A stretch of 64,000 nucleotides of DNA from CAVXYG01 sp963706835 (GCA_963706835.1 CAVPOB010000001.1:122792-186791), one strand, 5' to 3'; counted from the first letter of the stretch, positions 18,569 through 27,246 are shown. The notes: a model not told the origin generated them from the letters alone. Program-made: numbers and translations.

Positions 18569-18586
18569 GAAGCGTGTGGGCTGCAG

Positions 18587-18790
18587 TTACAGCGCCACGA
18601 CGGTCTCCGCCTGCGGACCCTTCGGGCCGCGCGCGATCTCGAACTCGACCCGCTGACCCTCGGTGAGGGTCTTGAAGCCGTTGCCTTGGATGGCCGAGAA
18701 GTGGACGAAGACGTCGCCATCCTGGCCGTCCACGGTGATGAATCCGTAGCCCTTGGCGTCGCTGAACCACTTGACGGTGCCTTGCACCAT
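18587..18790 (-). CDS. cspA: Cold-shock domain protein CspA-type
   Basis: 67 residues, the standard single cold-shock domain (OB fold, RNA/ssDNA chaperone). MVQGTVKWFSDAKGYGFIT holds RNP1 (KGYGFI) and VFVHFSAIQ holds RNP2. ATG 18790 gives the canonical N-terminus; the open frame upstream is the 5' leader. The ~105-nt leader inferred from the -10 at 18901 suggests post-transcriptional temperature control as known for csp mRNAs. Neighbour order groEL / csp / thrC is common in actinobacteria. Confidence 0.96.
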   Translation of the reverse strand: MVQGTVKWFSDAKGYGFITVDGQDGDVFVHFSAIQGNGFKTLTEGQRVEFEIARGPKGPQAETVVAL

Positions 18791-18900
18791 GTGTTGCTCC
18801 TCAGTGCGTGATACGAAAAACGGGGGAGCGGTCGCCCTCCCGGGCCTAGTGCTCATGGATCCCGGGACGGGTGGTGCACAAACAACGAAGACCACTCCCT

Positions 18901-18906
18901 ACTATA
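18901..18906 (-). promoter_or_regulatory. -10 box of the cspA promoter
   Basis: TATAGT on the minus strand, close to the TATAAT consensus and unusual in this GC-rich sequence. No good -35 hexamer is seen 17-18 bp upstream. Predicted transcript start is near 18893. Confidence 0.45.
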
Positions 18907-19175
18907 CGGGACAGACGACCCACTCCGATCCATCTTGCCGTTGCCGTGTTCGTTGGACGGAAATCCCTGCGGGCTGGGGATTCTGGGGGTGGCGCGGTGC
19001 CATCGCGTGATCGCCGCGGCCGGGATCGTGCGGCGCATTGCCCTGTGGAGGTGCAGGGCGGTAGAGCCCCGGGTAGCTGCGCTGGTCGCCCGGGGTCACT
19101 GGCGTGGGTCTGCACTCTGGTTCGAAGGTTCTGCGTCCGGGTCGCAGCGCGCTGAGGTCCTCGGCAGCCGCGCGA

Positions 19176-19451
19176 CTGCACCCGGTTCGGGGGTTTGCAC
19201 CCCTCGCGGGGCCCGCTGAGGCCCTTGGCCTGGCGCGACTGCACCCGGTTCGGGGCTTTGCACCCGGTCCGGTGCCTGCGGGGCCCGAAATCCGGCCGTT
19301 CGGCCCCCGGCGCGGGTGCAAAGCCCCGAACCGGGTGCAGACTCCCCCCGAAACCAGGCCCGTCAGCCCCCGTTGCGGGTGCAAACCCCCGCACCGGGTG
19401 CAGTCACCACGCGTGATCCCGCCGTTGGCCCCGGTGCAGACCCCCGTTCCG
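19176..19451. repeat. Repeat array B: two forward and two to three inverted 63-bp units
   Basis: Forward units start CTGCACCCGG at 19176 and 19239, exactly 63 bp apart. Centre is gaaATCCGGCCGttcgg near 19288. Inverted units end GGTGCAG at 19340 and 19403, again exactly 63 bp apart; a drifted third lies at about 19424-19451. It sits about 160 bp downstream of the thrC 3' end. Open frames here translate the repeat and have no other support. Confidence 0.9.
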
Positions 19452-19497
19452 AATCCCTGGCGCAACACTCGAGGCTCGTGCAGCAGCGCCTGGACAC

Positions 19498-19560
19498 ACC
19501 AACGGCGGACCCCAACGGCGGACACCAACGGCGGACACCAACGGCGGACACCAACGGCAC
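19498..19560. repeat. 13-bp tandem repeat
   Basis: Four and a half copies of CAACGGCGGACAC head-to-tail; the first copy has a C for A change. It lies 55 bp from the thrC stop, between thrC and repeat array B. Confidence 0.85.
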
Positions 19561-19614
19561 GAGGAAACCCCCGCGTCCTGATCAATGCGGCTAGGAACCA
19601 TCAACCGGTTGCAC

Positions 19615-20865
19615 TCAGCGCCCTCCGAGGACGTCGGTCACGGCATCGACGTCCGGCGGGATCACGGCGGTCGGCCCGACGACGCCGGCGACCGCGTCCA
19701 GGGTCTTCAGGCCGTCGCCGGTGTTGAGCATCACGGTTTCCTTCGTGGGGTCGAGCCGGCCGTCGGCCAGGAGGCGCCGCAGGGTGGCCAGGGTGACTCC
19801 TCCCGCGGTCTCGGCGAAGATCCCCTCGGTCTCGGCCAGCAGTAGCATTGATGCGACCACCTCGGCGTCGCTGACATGGGCGATGGCGCCGCCGGTGCGC
19901 CGCACCGCGTCCAGGGCGAACGGGCCGTCCGCCGGGTTGCCGATCGCCAGCGACTTCGCGATGGTGTTCGGCTTCATGGGCCGCACCACATCGAGCCCGG
20001 CTTCGTAGGCCTGCGCGACCGGCGAGCAGCCTGTTGCCTGGGCGCCGTACACGGCATAGGGATGCTCATCGACCAGGCCAAGCTCGGTGAGTTCCCGCCA
20101 GGCCTTGTCGACCTTGGTCAGCAGCGAGCCCGAAGCGATGGGGATCACGACCTGGTCCGGCAGGCGCCAGCCCAGCTGCTCGGCGATCTCGTAGCCGAGC
20201 GTCTTCGAGCCCTCTGCGTAGTAGGGCCGCAGGTTGACATTGACGAAGCCCCAGTCCTCGGTGAGCGGATCGCCGATCAACTCGCTGCACAGCCGGTTCA
20301 CGTCGTCGTAGTTGCCCTTCACGGCGAGCAGGACGCCGCCGTACGTGGCCGTCGTCACGGTCTTGCCCGCCTCCAGGTCGGAGGGGATGACGACGACGGA
20401 GTTCTGGCCGGCGCGGGCGGCGGCAGCGGCCACAGCATTGGCCAGGTTGCCGGTCGAGGCGCAGGCGATCGTGGTCAGGCCGAGGCGGCGGGCGGCCGAC
20501 TGCGCCACGGCAACGACCCGATCCTTGAAGGAGTGCGTGGGGTTGCCGGAGTCGTCCTTGACCCAGAGGCCGCCGGTGATGCCGAGTTCCTTGGCCAGGT
20601 TGTCGGCGCGGACCAGTTTGGTGAATCCGGGCTGCAGGTTGGGCTCACTGCCGGCGTACTCGGCGACGGGCAGCAGCGGAGCGTACCGCCACAGGGAGTT
20701 CGGGCCGGCTTCGATCTGTTCCCGGGTGATGCCGGAGAAGTCGTAATGGACCTCCAGCGGGCCGAAGCACTCCACGCAGGAGTACGCCGCGCCCAGTGAA
20801 TACTCGGCGCCGCATTCACGGCACACCAGGCCCGTGGCTCGGCCGAAATCGGGCGACGCATTCAT
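19615..20865 (-). CDS. thrC: Threonine synthase
   Basis: 416 residues. PLP enzyme converting O-phosphohomoserine to threonine. An N-terminal zinc-ribbon-like region holds four cysteines (CREC at 15-18 and CVEC at 30-33), as in many actinobacterial ThrC proteins. The PLP lysine is Lys114 in HSFKDR; STGNLANAVAAAAARAG is the phosphate-binding region. ATG 20865 is set by the GAGGAGAG ribosome-binding site. A SAM-I riboswitch directly precedes it. No hom or thrB gene is in the window. Confidence 0.95.
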   Translation of the reverse strand: MNASPDFGRATGLVCRECGAEYSLGAAYSCVECFGPLEVHYDFSGITREQIEAGPNSLWRYAPLLPVAEYAGSEPNLQPGFTKLVRADNLAKELGITGGLWVKDDSGNPTHSFKDRVVAVAQSAARRLGLTTIACASTGNLANAVAAAAARAGQNSVVVIPSDLEAGKTVTTATYGGVLLAVKGNYDDVNRLCSELIGDPLTEDWGFVNVNLRPYYAEGSKTLGYEIAEQLGWRLPDQVVIPIASGSLLTKVDKAWRELTELGLVDEHPYAVYGAQATGCSPVAQAYEAGLDVVRPMKPNTIAKSLAIGNPADGPFALDAVRRTGGAIAHVSDAEVVASMLLLAETEGIFAETAGGVTLATLRRLLADGRLDPTKETVMLNTGDGLKTLDAVAGVVGPTAVIPPDVDAVTDVLGGR

Positions 20866-20874
20866 GGGGCTCTC

Positions 20875-20964
20875 CTCATCTTTCCCCGGTCGGGGACGGA
20901 CTTGGCACCCGTGGCGGGTTGCCGGGGCTTCGTCGGGCCGTTTCCCTCTGCCCCTCTGGATGAG
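20875..20964 (-). promoter_or_regulatory. SAM-I (S-box) riboswitch upstream of thrC
   Basis: On the minus strand the leader has the S-box order: P1 arm CTCATC, CAGAGGGGCAGAGGGAAAC, GGCCCGACGAAGCCCCGGC, AACC, a P3 hairpin, GGTGCCAAGTCC, a P4 hairpin CCCCGACCGGGG, AA, and the closing P1 arm GATGAG. The conserved AGAGGG, GGCCCGA-GAAgCCCCGGCAACC and GGTGCCAA-TCC elements are all present. The closing P1 arm runs straight into GGAGAG, the thrC ribosome-binding site, ten bases before the ATG, so SAM binding would block ribosome access without a separate terminator. Confidence 0.88.
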
Positions 20965-21066
20965 CGGTGCTGTGGCGCACCCTTGCGGGCGCGTTGCCAT
21001 GAGCATACGGCACCGCTGCGCGGGCGCGGGCATCCAACTGAAGGCGTCGGCACCGCTGGCCCGTGC

Positions 21067-22284
21067 TCAACGAACGGCGGCGAACTGGGCGATCATCGCG
21101 GCCTCGACTGCGTCCAGCAAGTGCTCGGCGCTGCGCCGAGCAGTGAACGATGCCGCGAAGCCGGCTGCCGCATCGCGCAGTCGGGGCTGCTGCACGATGC
21201 TGTCCAGCCGCTCCAGCCAGGCTTCCGGGGAGGCGTCGGTGGTGAGACGGAACTGCGGCAGGGCACACGACTCGGCGAAGCCGGGGCTGTCGCTGGCCAG
21301 TACCGGGACGCCCAGCGCCTGGTACTCCAGCGCGGCGATGCCGAACGTCTCCTCCCAATCCGCAGTTCGGTGGGAGGGCAGCAGCGCGCAATCGGAGGCC
21401 GCCCGAAGCAGGTGCGCCTGCGGCTGGCTGAGGTCGCCCAGCATGCGCACGCGGGTGAGTCCCCGACGCAGGAGTTCGGCATGGATCTCCTCCTCCATCG
21501 CACCGGTGCCTGCGATGGCGAAGACCAGGTCGGGTCGGGCCTGAGCGGCGTGCGCGACATCGAGGATGCGCCTCAGACCCTTCTCCGGCACCAGACGAAC
21601 GAAGGAGCTGATGAGGCGCTGATCGGGCTCGACGCCATGCGAGGCGCGCCAATGCGCCACGTGCTGGGCCTCCGGCCGGCGGAACGACTCCGGAGGCAGC
21701 CCCGGATGCCGGACCGTGGTCCGCGCTGCCAGATCGTCGGCAAGGGAGGGACCGACCACCGATTCGGCCGTCGCGACCAGCAACTGGCGCGCCCGCTCCG
21801 ACACGGCCATCACGACATCGGCCGAGGCGATGTCGGACAGCAGGACCATCGCCTCCCCGTCGCCGGTGTGGCGGGCCATCGACGAGGTGAGATCGGAGCC
21901 CTCGACGCTGACCGCAACCGCAACCCGATTCCCGACCAGCCGAGCAGCGCGGGCGGCCCGTAGCGCAACCTCGGCGTGCGGGTCGGCGTACAGGGCCAGC
22001 AGGGCTGAGACGCCGCCATCGTGGACCAGCCCCGCCAGCCTCGCCGCCAGTGCCTTGAGGAGATGACCGTCGGTCACCTTGGGATTGGCGTCCGGGGAAG
22101 GTTCGACCTCGTGCACGACCACCATGGGATCGCGATACCAAGGCGGCACAGCTCCGCAGTAGGACACTTGATGCTGTTCGCGGTGCAGCAACCGGGCGAG
22201 TTCCCGGTTCAGCCAGAAGGCCTGGTGGGAGTGGCCCGACACGTACGGCGGGTATTTGCTGATGGTGGCGAACGACAGGGTCAT
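21067..22284 (-). CDS. Family 4-type (GT-B) glycosyltransferase
   Basis: 405 residues. N-terminal domain begins MTLSFATISKYPPYVSGHSHQ; the C-terminal nucleotide-sugar domain contains FVRLVPEKGLRRILDVAHA, VFAIAGTGAMEEE, and the E-x7-E-like EETFGIAALEYQALGVPVLAS, which is the retaining GT4 donor-binding signature. No membrane segment. Start at ATG 22284 overlaps the DUF3263 gene by ATGA. Sugar and acceptor unknown; a second glycosyltransferase lies at 24095. Confidence 0.88.
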   Translation of the reverse strand: MTLSFATISKYPPYVSGHSHQAFWLNRELARLLHREQHQVSYCGAVPPWYRDPMVVVHEVEPSPDANPKVTDGHLLKALAARLAGLVHDGGVSALLALYADPHAEVALRAARAARLVGNRVAVAVSVEGSDLTSSMARHTGDGEAMVLLSDIASADVVMAVSERARQLLVATAESVVGPSLADDLAARTTVRHPGLPPESFRRPEAQHVAHWRASHGVEPDQRLISSFVRLVPEKGLRRILDVAHAAQARPDLVFAIAGTGAMEEEIHAELLRRGLTRVRMLGDLSQPQAHLLRAASDCALLPSHRTADWEETFGIAALEYQALGVPVLASDSPGFAESCALPQFRLTTDASPEAWLERLDSIVQQPRLRDAAAGFAASFTARRSAEHLLDAVEAAMIAQFAAVR

Positions 22285-22571
22285 CGATCGGCTCCGGCGT
22301 GCCACCCGGCACTGGCCGCCACGCGCCGCTGGAGCCGTTGCACGAGCAGTGGGTCGTAGGCCATCGCCTCGGGCGAGTCGATGATGCGGCTCAGCCGGAC
22401 GTAGTAGGTGGCCGGCGAGATGTCGAACGCGCTGCGAATCGCGGCATCCTTGGCCCGTCCCGTGCCACTGTGCCGCCGTTCGAAGTCCAGCAGTGACTCG
22501 TCCTGGACCGACAGCGTGCTGCCCACCGAATCGGGCACATCGGCGGGGCAGGTCGCCTGTCGTGACGCCAT
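22281..22571 (-). CDS. DUF3263 family protein
   Basis: 96 residues. LLDFERRHSG, AKDAAIRSAFDISPATYYVRLSRIIDSPEA, and DPLLVQRLQRRV match actinobacterial DUF3263, a small helix-turn-helix-like family of unknown function. ATG 22571 chosen because AGGAGG lies five bases upstream. Overlaps the glycosyltransferase start by 4 bp, so the pair is an operon; a role in controlling it is possible but unproven. Confidence 0.85.
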   Translation of the reverse strand: MASRQATCPADVPDSVGSTLSVQDESLLDFERRHSGTGRAKDAAIRSAFDISPATYYVRLSRIIDSPEAMAYDPLLVQRLQRRVAASAGWHAGADR

Positions 22572-22655
22572 CACACCCTCCTCGCGATCCTCGCCGACCG
22601 GTCCATGGTAGGACGGGGCGGCGGCACGGCAGGCATCCTCCAGGCGCAGTCCCTG

Positions 22656-23459
22656 TCAGCGGTCGCCGTTGACGTGGATACGGCGCGCGAACAGGTACCC
22701 CCAGCCGTTGGTCGCCCAGTGAAACCCCATCGGCGCCAGCAGACTGCCCGAGACCACGCGCAGACCGGTGAAGAGCAACCCTCCCAGCGCCGTGTTGATG
22801 ACCGCGCCGGCGACCGCGAGGAACTGCGCCAGTCGCGGCCTTCCGGATACCGCGAGGCCCGGGTTGCGCTCGTGCAGGTCGAGCGAGCCCAGGATGTGCC
22901 AGAGCCCGAACAGCACGGCCGTGATCCACGTGGCGTGCACCCAGTCCATGCGGCGCGCCAGCATCGCCCAGAGCACGCCGCGGAAGGCGATCTCCTCGAA
23001 GAGGACCGTGCCCAACGGCAACCGGACCAGGGCCTCCCAGTACACCCGCCACTTGGGCATCCCGGCGATGTTCTGGTCCCCGAACGCTTGGCGGATTCGC
23101 GGCAAGCGGGAGCCGACCTCGTAGACGGTATAGATGGCCACGATCGATCCGATGCCCCAGATCAGGCCCGATACCCAGGTGTTGGGCGCCAACCCGAGGT
23201 CGAACCAGGTGGTGCCGTCGAGCAGGCCGATGGTCAGCACCACCACTGAGCCGCCGAGGGCCCAGAACAGGTACAGATCCTTCAGGGCTTTGTGGGCGGC
23301 GACGTTGACCATGACGATCATCACCAGCACGGCCGCGACCGGCCACCAGGGGAGGGTCGCGTCGATGGCAGGGATGGTGTCGTCCGGCGTGAGGTCCACC
23401 AGCGTCGGCAGCGCCGCGGCGATGGCGCTGGGGGTGATGGGCACTGATGACTCCCACAT
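22656..23459 (-). CDS. CPBP-family intramembrane metalloprotease
   Basis: 267 residues with about six hydrophobic segments. The CPBP (CAAX protease / bacteriocin-processing) motifs are present: EEIAFRG (Glu155, Glu156, Arg160), FGLWHILG (His188) and HWATN near residue 250. These form the metal site in Rce1-like proteases. ATG 23459 chosen for the MWESSVP start; earlier in-frame codons run into unrelated sequence. Substrate unknown; bacterial members are linked to signal peptide or bacteriocin processing. Confidence 0.85.
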   Translation of the reverse strand: MWESSVPITPSAIAAALPTLVDLTPDDTIPAIDATLPWWPVAAVLVMIVMVNVAAHKALKDLYLFWALGGSVVVLTIGLLDGTTWFDLGLAPNTWVSGLIWGIGSIVAIYTVYEVGSRLPRIRQAFGDQNIAGMPKWRVYWEALVRLPLGTVLFEEIAFRGVLWAMLARRMDWVHATWITAVLFGLWHILGSLDLHERNPGLAVSGRPRLAQFLAVAGAVINTALGGLLFTGLRVVSGSLLAPMGFHWATNGWGYLFARRIHVNGDR

Positions 23460-23604
23460 TCGGGCGGGGCTCCATCGTAGTGGCGCTCGGCGGCCGTCTT
23501 GCAGGCCCATGCCTGAACACCCCTCGAATGTGGCGCCGATCACGGAGGGTAAAGTCGCCGCCAATCGGGCAATTCGCTCGAAACAAATCCCTGGGAGGGG
23601 AATA

Positions 23605-23958
23605 GTGAAGAAGATTCTGGTGGGCGGCCTGGCTGCCGTCGCATCGCTGGGGCTGGCAAGCGGGAGCGCGCTGGCGGAGAAGCCGTTCAACTACAACAGC
23701 GACGAGAACTGGTCCGAGGTGCTCGGCCTGGAGTGCGAGAAGATCGACGATCTGGACATCCCGTTCTGGGAGGCCGATGGTGACTACGCCGCCGTTGTCG
23801 TCAAGGGCGGGTCCGTCGACTCCGGCTCCGGCCCGGGCGTGAAGGTGTACGAGGAGGTCGTGGCGGGCGACGTGCTCTACGCGCCTCTGAACAAGGGCGG
23901 CAACGTTGCCGACATCTCGTGGGCCATGCTGTGCATGGGCGAGCCGGTCTACCCGTGA
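23605..23958 (+). CDS. Small secreted protein, function unknown
   Basis: 117 residues from GTG 23605 behind GGGAGGGG. A classical signal peptide MKKILVGGLAAVASLGLASG with SALA cleavage at about residue 24. The mature part (~93 aa) is acidic, with two cysteines (in LECEK and MLCMG) likely forming a disulfide. Contains GDYAAVVVKGGSVDSGSGPG and DISWAMLCMG; a similar VVVKGG-type segment occurs in secreted DUF/'DDE' beta-sandwich proteins, but no family is claimed. Monocistronic, with a hairpin 48 bp after the stop. Confidence 0.78.
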   Translation: MKKILVGGLAAVASLGLASGSALAEKPFNYNSDENWSEVLGLECEKIDDLDIPFWEADGDYAAVVVKGGSVDSGSGPGVKVYEEVVAGDVLYAPLNKGGNVADISWAMLCMGEPVYP

Positions 23959-24005
23959 TCGACGACCGGCACCTGTGACCCTCTTGCGTCACAAGTGGCG
24001 TTCCA

Positions 24006-24038
24006 CCGGGCGGTACCCCGCATTGGGGTGCCGCCCGG
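24006..24038. terminator. Hairpin between convergent genes
   Basis: 14-bp stem CCGGGCGGTACCCC / GGGGTGCCGCCCGG with one T-G wobble and a 5-nt loop, 48 bp after the secreted-protein gene and 57 bp after the end of the convergent glycosyltransferase. It probably serves both. Confidence 0.75.
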
Positions 24039-24094
24039 CTGCCGTTCTGCCGTAGCGCTCCGCTGGTGCGAAACGGCCTGAGCGGGGGGAGCGG

Positions 24095-25111
24095 CTACCG
24101 GCTCCGTGCCAATTCGACGGCCTGCCGGTAGGCGTTGACGTGGGAGGCTCCGCAACGGTCCCAATCGCGCGCCGACAGATCCGGCCCGGCGGCGTCCTCG
24201 GATCGTGCGTCCAGGACGGACAAGGCGCTCAGCAGGTCATCCCCGGTCAGCGGATCGTCGTAGAGCAGCACCCAGTCGGCCCCGACCTCAGCGGCGAGGC
24301 GCTCGTTGATGTCGTTGCGGGGCAGCAGGACCGGGCGATCCAACGACAGCGCCGCCAGTGCTGTGCCCGAGTTGAACATTTCGCGGTGCGTCAGCGCGAT
24401 GAGTTGAGCAGCCGTGATGTGGCGCACGAGTTCCGCTTCGGAGAGGAACGAGAAGGTGAAGGTGATGCGGGGGTCGTCACCGGCCGCGGCGCGCAGTCCT
24501 TCCGCGAGTTCTTCGGTGGACGGTTTCCCCGCGATGGACAGGGACAGTTCGGGCCGCTGCTGGGCGGCCTCGCGGAAGGCCAGCACAAGTCTGTCGACCG
24601 CCTTGTACCGCCGGATCAGGCCGAAGTACCCGATGCGACCCGGGTGCAGGTTGGACCGTTCGTACTGGCGGTACCAGTCGCGGTAGTGCCCGTGCGGAAC
24701 GAACACCACGGGGGCCTCGGTCCGGGGCGCGCCATTCTCGTTCAGGACGATCCAGGCCGCAGTCTGCGCCTCCGCGCGAAGCAGCAGCCGCTCCTGGGTG
24801 GCGGTCAGGCCGCTGGGAAGGTCCACGTTGTGGTAGGTCCGCACCAGGGCCTTGTGCTGCACTCTCAGCCTGGTGAGCAGCGCCGTGAAAGCGGCCTCCT
24901 TCGCCCGGCGCCGGCTCGGAGTGCGCCCGGTCACCAGGATCTCCGGCCAGTGCAAGTGGACGACGTCGTAGTCGCCGAGCAGCGCGTTGCGCCAGGTCAG
25001 GTCCACCAGTTCCACGTCCGGCTGGGCTTGGAGTGCCTCGCCCAGCATGACGACGTAGGGATTGGTCGTGGGCTTGCGCGGCGGGAACAACACGCGGAGG
25101 GGCGGCGCCAT
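24095..25111 (-). CDS. GT-B glycosyltransferase
   Basis: 338 residues. Opens MAPPLRVLFPPRKPTTNPYV; has VVHLHWPE, a TYHNVD motif, FVPHGHY before the hinge, GYFGLIRRYKAVDRLV at the start of the donor domain, and EMFNSGTALAALSLDRPVL as the E-x-F-x-S-G donor-binding loop. This combination resembles GumH/beta-mannosyltransferase-like enzymes that use 'LHWPE' proteins. Sugar unknown. The 431-residue membrane protein gene lies 7 bp upstream on the same strand and is likely cotranscribed. Confidence 0.85.
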   Translation of the reverse strand: MAPPLRVLFPPRKPTTNPYVVMLGEALQAQPDVELVDLTWRNALLGDYDVVHLHWPEILVTGRTPSRRRAKEAAFTALLTRLRVQHKALVRTYHNVDLPSGLTATQERLLLRAEAQTAAWIVLNENGAPRTEAPVVFVPHGHYRDWYRQYERSNLHPGRIGYFGLIRRYKAVDRLVLAFREAAQQRPELSLSIAGKPSTEELAEGLRAAAGDDPRITFTFSFLSEAELVRHITAAQLIALTHREMFNSGTALAALSLDRPVLLPRNDINERLAAEVGADWVLLYDDPLTGDDLLSALSVLDARSEDAAGPDLSARDWDRCGASHVNAYRQAVELARSR

Positions 25112-25118
25112 TGCGGCC

Positions 25119-26414
25119 TCACGCTCCTCCCAGGTCCGGGGTCGATGCGGCTTTGGGGCGGGGGGCGAGCAGGACCGCCAAGGCGAAGGCGGCGTAGATC
25201 AGCAGGACGATCAGCAACTGGGCCCAGGATCTGCCCGGGATCCCGGCGAGCAGCAGCAGCGCCAGCACCGCCCCGCCGATGAGGAACGCACCGCGGTAGC
25301 GGGCGGCCAGCCCTGGAGCCTCCCGCAGCGCCCCACGGCCCTTGCGGGCAACTGCGGAATCGCCGCCCATGACGAGCACGATGGCCGCGATGATCCCGAG
25401 CACCAGCACCACAGCGATGCCGTTCACCAGGGAACTGGTCACCTCACTGAACGCCGCTCCCACCGCCGCTGATAGGCCGGCGTCGCTGACCGCAGCAGCC
25501 AGCGATTCCTGCGCCGGTGCCAGGCTGAGTCGCACCAGCAGCAGCCCCAGCGCGACACCCACGACGATGGCCGCCATCGTGCGTACGCGGCGCGTCGATA
25601 CCGCCAGCGCCAGCCCGATCAGCACCAGGGCTGCGATCGGGCCGATCCAGATGAGCGTTTTGACCGTGGCGTAGAGGCTCTGGGCCGAGGCGAGGTCCTC
25701 CGATTCGAACAGCACGATCGTCCCGAAATCGTTCGGCAACTCCGTGTCGAGCTGCTCCTCCAGCGCGGCGATCGCGTCGTCGATGGTCTCCGGTGTGATC
25801 GTGGGGGCGCTGATGTCGCGGTTCAACAAGTCGGACAGGAATCCCGCGCCCTCCACCAGCAGCGCGTTGACCACCGGCGTGATGTTCAGCACGATCAGAC
25901 CGTCGCTGTTCTCGACGACCTCGGTGTCGTTGCCGGAGAGAACGCCGATAGAGAGTCGGTGGCCCTGGGCCAGCGTGGCGTCCCAGACGGCTTGGAACTG
26001 CTCGGTCTGGATCAGCGACGTTGCGGCGCTTGCCAGGTAGTTCTGGGCAGCGGTCGTGATCGGCGCGGCCACCAGGGCGGCCTGCTCCGGAAGCACATCA
26101 GCGATCCGGCCTTGCAGGTCGAGCGCGTCCACCAGTTCGGCGGCGGCCCGCTCCCCAACGGCCTGGGACACCTCGGGCTGCTCGATGATCGAACCCACGC
26201 GGTCCACGAACAGGTCGGTGTTGTTCAGCGTCCGGAAGGTCCACATGGACATCAGCGCCAGCACTGTCGCCAACACGGCGAGCACGACCAGCACCCAGCT
26301 GGCCACATTGCGCACCCGGGCGGCGCGAGCCTGCTTCTCCGTTGCCAACTGCCGCTTCAGGGACTCCAGCTCGTTGCGCAGCTGGGTGACATCTTCCGGT
26401 TCGGTGACGCTCAT
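25119..26414 (-). CDS. Coiled-coil multi-span membrane protein
   Basis: 431 residues. Residues 1-32 form a charged coiled coil (LRNELESLKRQLATEKQAR), followed by TM1 at ~37-58. A ~230-residue extracytoplasmic domain follows (NTDLFVDRVGSIIEQPEV, then LNITPVVNALLVEGAG). TM helices recur at ~265-285, ~295-315, ~345-365 and ~385-425. No enzyme motif is recognised. Similar architecture is common in actinobacterial proteins of unknown function. Encoded with the downstream glycosyltransferase, so a role in envelope glycan assembly is possible. Confidence 0.7.
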   Translation of the reverse strand: MSVTEPEDVTQLRNELESLKRQLATEKQARAARVRNVASWVLVVLAVLATVLALMSMWTFRTLNNTDLFVDRVGSIIEQPEVSQAVGERAAAELVDALDLQGRIADVLPEQAALVAAPITTAAQNYLASAATSLIQTEQFQAVWDATLAQGHRLSIGVLSGNDTEVVENSDGLIVLNITPVVNALLVEGAGFLSDLLNRDISAPTITPETIDDAIAALEEQLDTELPNDFGTIVLFESEDLASAQSLYATVKTLIWIGPIAALVLIGLALAVSTRRVRTMAAIVVGVALGLLLVRLSLAPAQESLAAAVSDAGLSAAVGAAFSEVTSSLVNGIAVVLVLGIIAAIVLVMGGDSAVARKGRGALREAPGLAARYRGAFLIGGAVLALLLLAGIPGRSWAQLLIVLLIYAAFALAVLLAPRPKAASTPDLGGA

Positions 26415-26574
26415 TGCCGACTCCTCGGTGAGGCGGAGCTCGAGTGCCCGACGCCTGATGGTCCATGGTCGCGCATAGTGCGTGGTGCTGGGGGAGCCGG
26501 TCTGACGGATTGGCGCGGCGGCGTGGGGGTTCTCGCCTGGAGCGGGGGCCGGGCGCAGCGCGGGCGGGGTAGGA

Positions 26575-27052
26575 CTGCACCCGATTCGGGGGTTTGCACC
26601 CGTCGCGGGGGTGGAACGTCCGGTATGCGGGTCAGGTCTGCACCCGGTTCGGGGGTTTGCACCCGTCGCGGGGGCGGAACCGGCCGAATCGGGGCGCAGA
26701 GCCACCGCCACGGGTGCAAACCCCCATCCCGGGTGCACAGTTGCCGCCGCGGAGGCCCTCTCAGCCCCCGTCCCGGGTGCAAACCCCCGCAACGGGTGCA
26801 CAGTGGCCGTCCCGGAGGCGCTCTCGGGCCCCGCGCCGCCTGCAAACCCCCAAACCGGGTGCACAGTTGCCGCCGCGGAGGCCCTCTCAGCCCCCGTCCC
26901 GGGTGCAAACCCCCGCAACGGGTGCACAGTGGCCGTCCCGGAGGCGCTCCCGCCCCCACGGCGCCTGCAAACCCCCGAACCGGGTGCAGCAGGGGCCGGG
27001 AATCCGGCCGTCCCGCCCCCACGGCGGGTGCAGACCCCCGTATCGGATGCAG
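26575..27052. repeat. Repeat array D: two forward and six inverted 63-bp units
   Basis: Forward units start CTGCAC at 26575 and 26638 (63 bp). Inverted units end GGTGCAC/G at 26738, 26801, 26864, 26927, 26989 and 27052: spacings 63, 63, 63, 62, 63. Blocks 26731-26823 and 26857-26949 are near-identical, showing that a two-unit (126-bp) segment was duplicated. The region 26415-27246 has no other content; long frames through it are repeat translations. The array lies 195 bp downstream of the PLD-like gene. Confidence 0.93.
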
Positions 27053-27246
27053 CAGCGGCCGGGGCGCTAGGTGAGCCACCCGGGTCGGGCTCGGAAACCC
27101 TTGGCGAGGCCGGACCTGGCGCCAGGCCCAGGGCAGTCCCCGACCGCACATCAATGCGACCGTGGCTGCAACCGTTCCGTGCAGACCCGCCGCCGCGACA
27201 CCCGGGCCAATGCGGTGGATCTGCAGCGCAGGTCCGCAAGGCCGCA

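Larger units (their letters stand above)
18117..18586. other. Intergenic region between DUF5709 and cspA
   Basis: Convergent genes flank it. It holds two hairpins, one near each gene end (18193-18217 and 18533-18568), and no frame with recognisable protein features. Confidence 0.5.
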
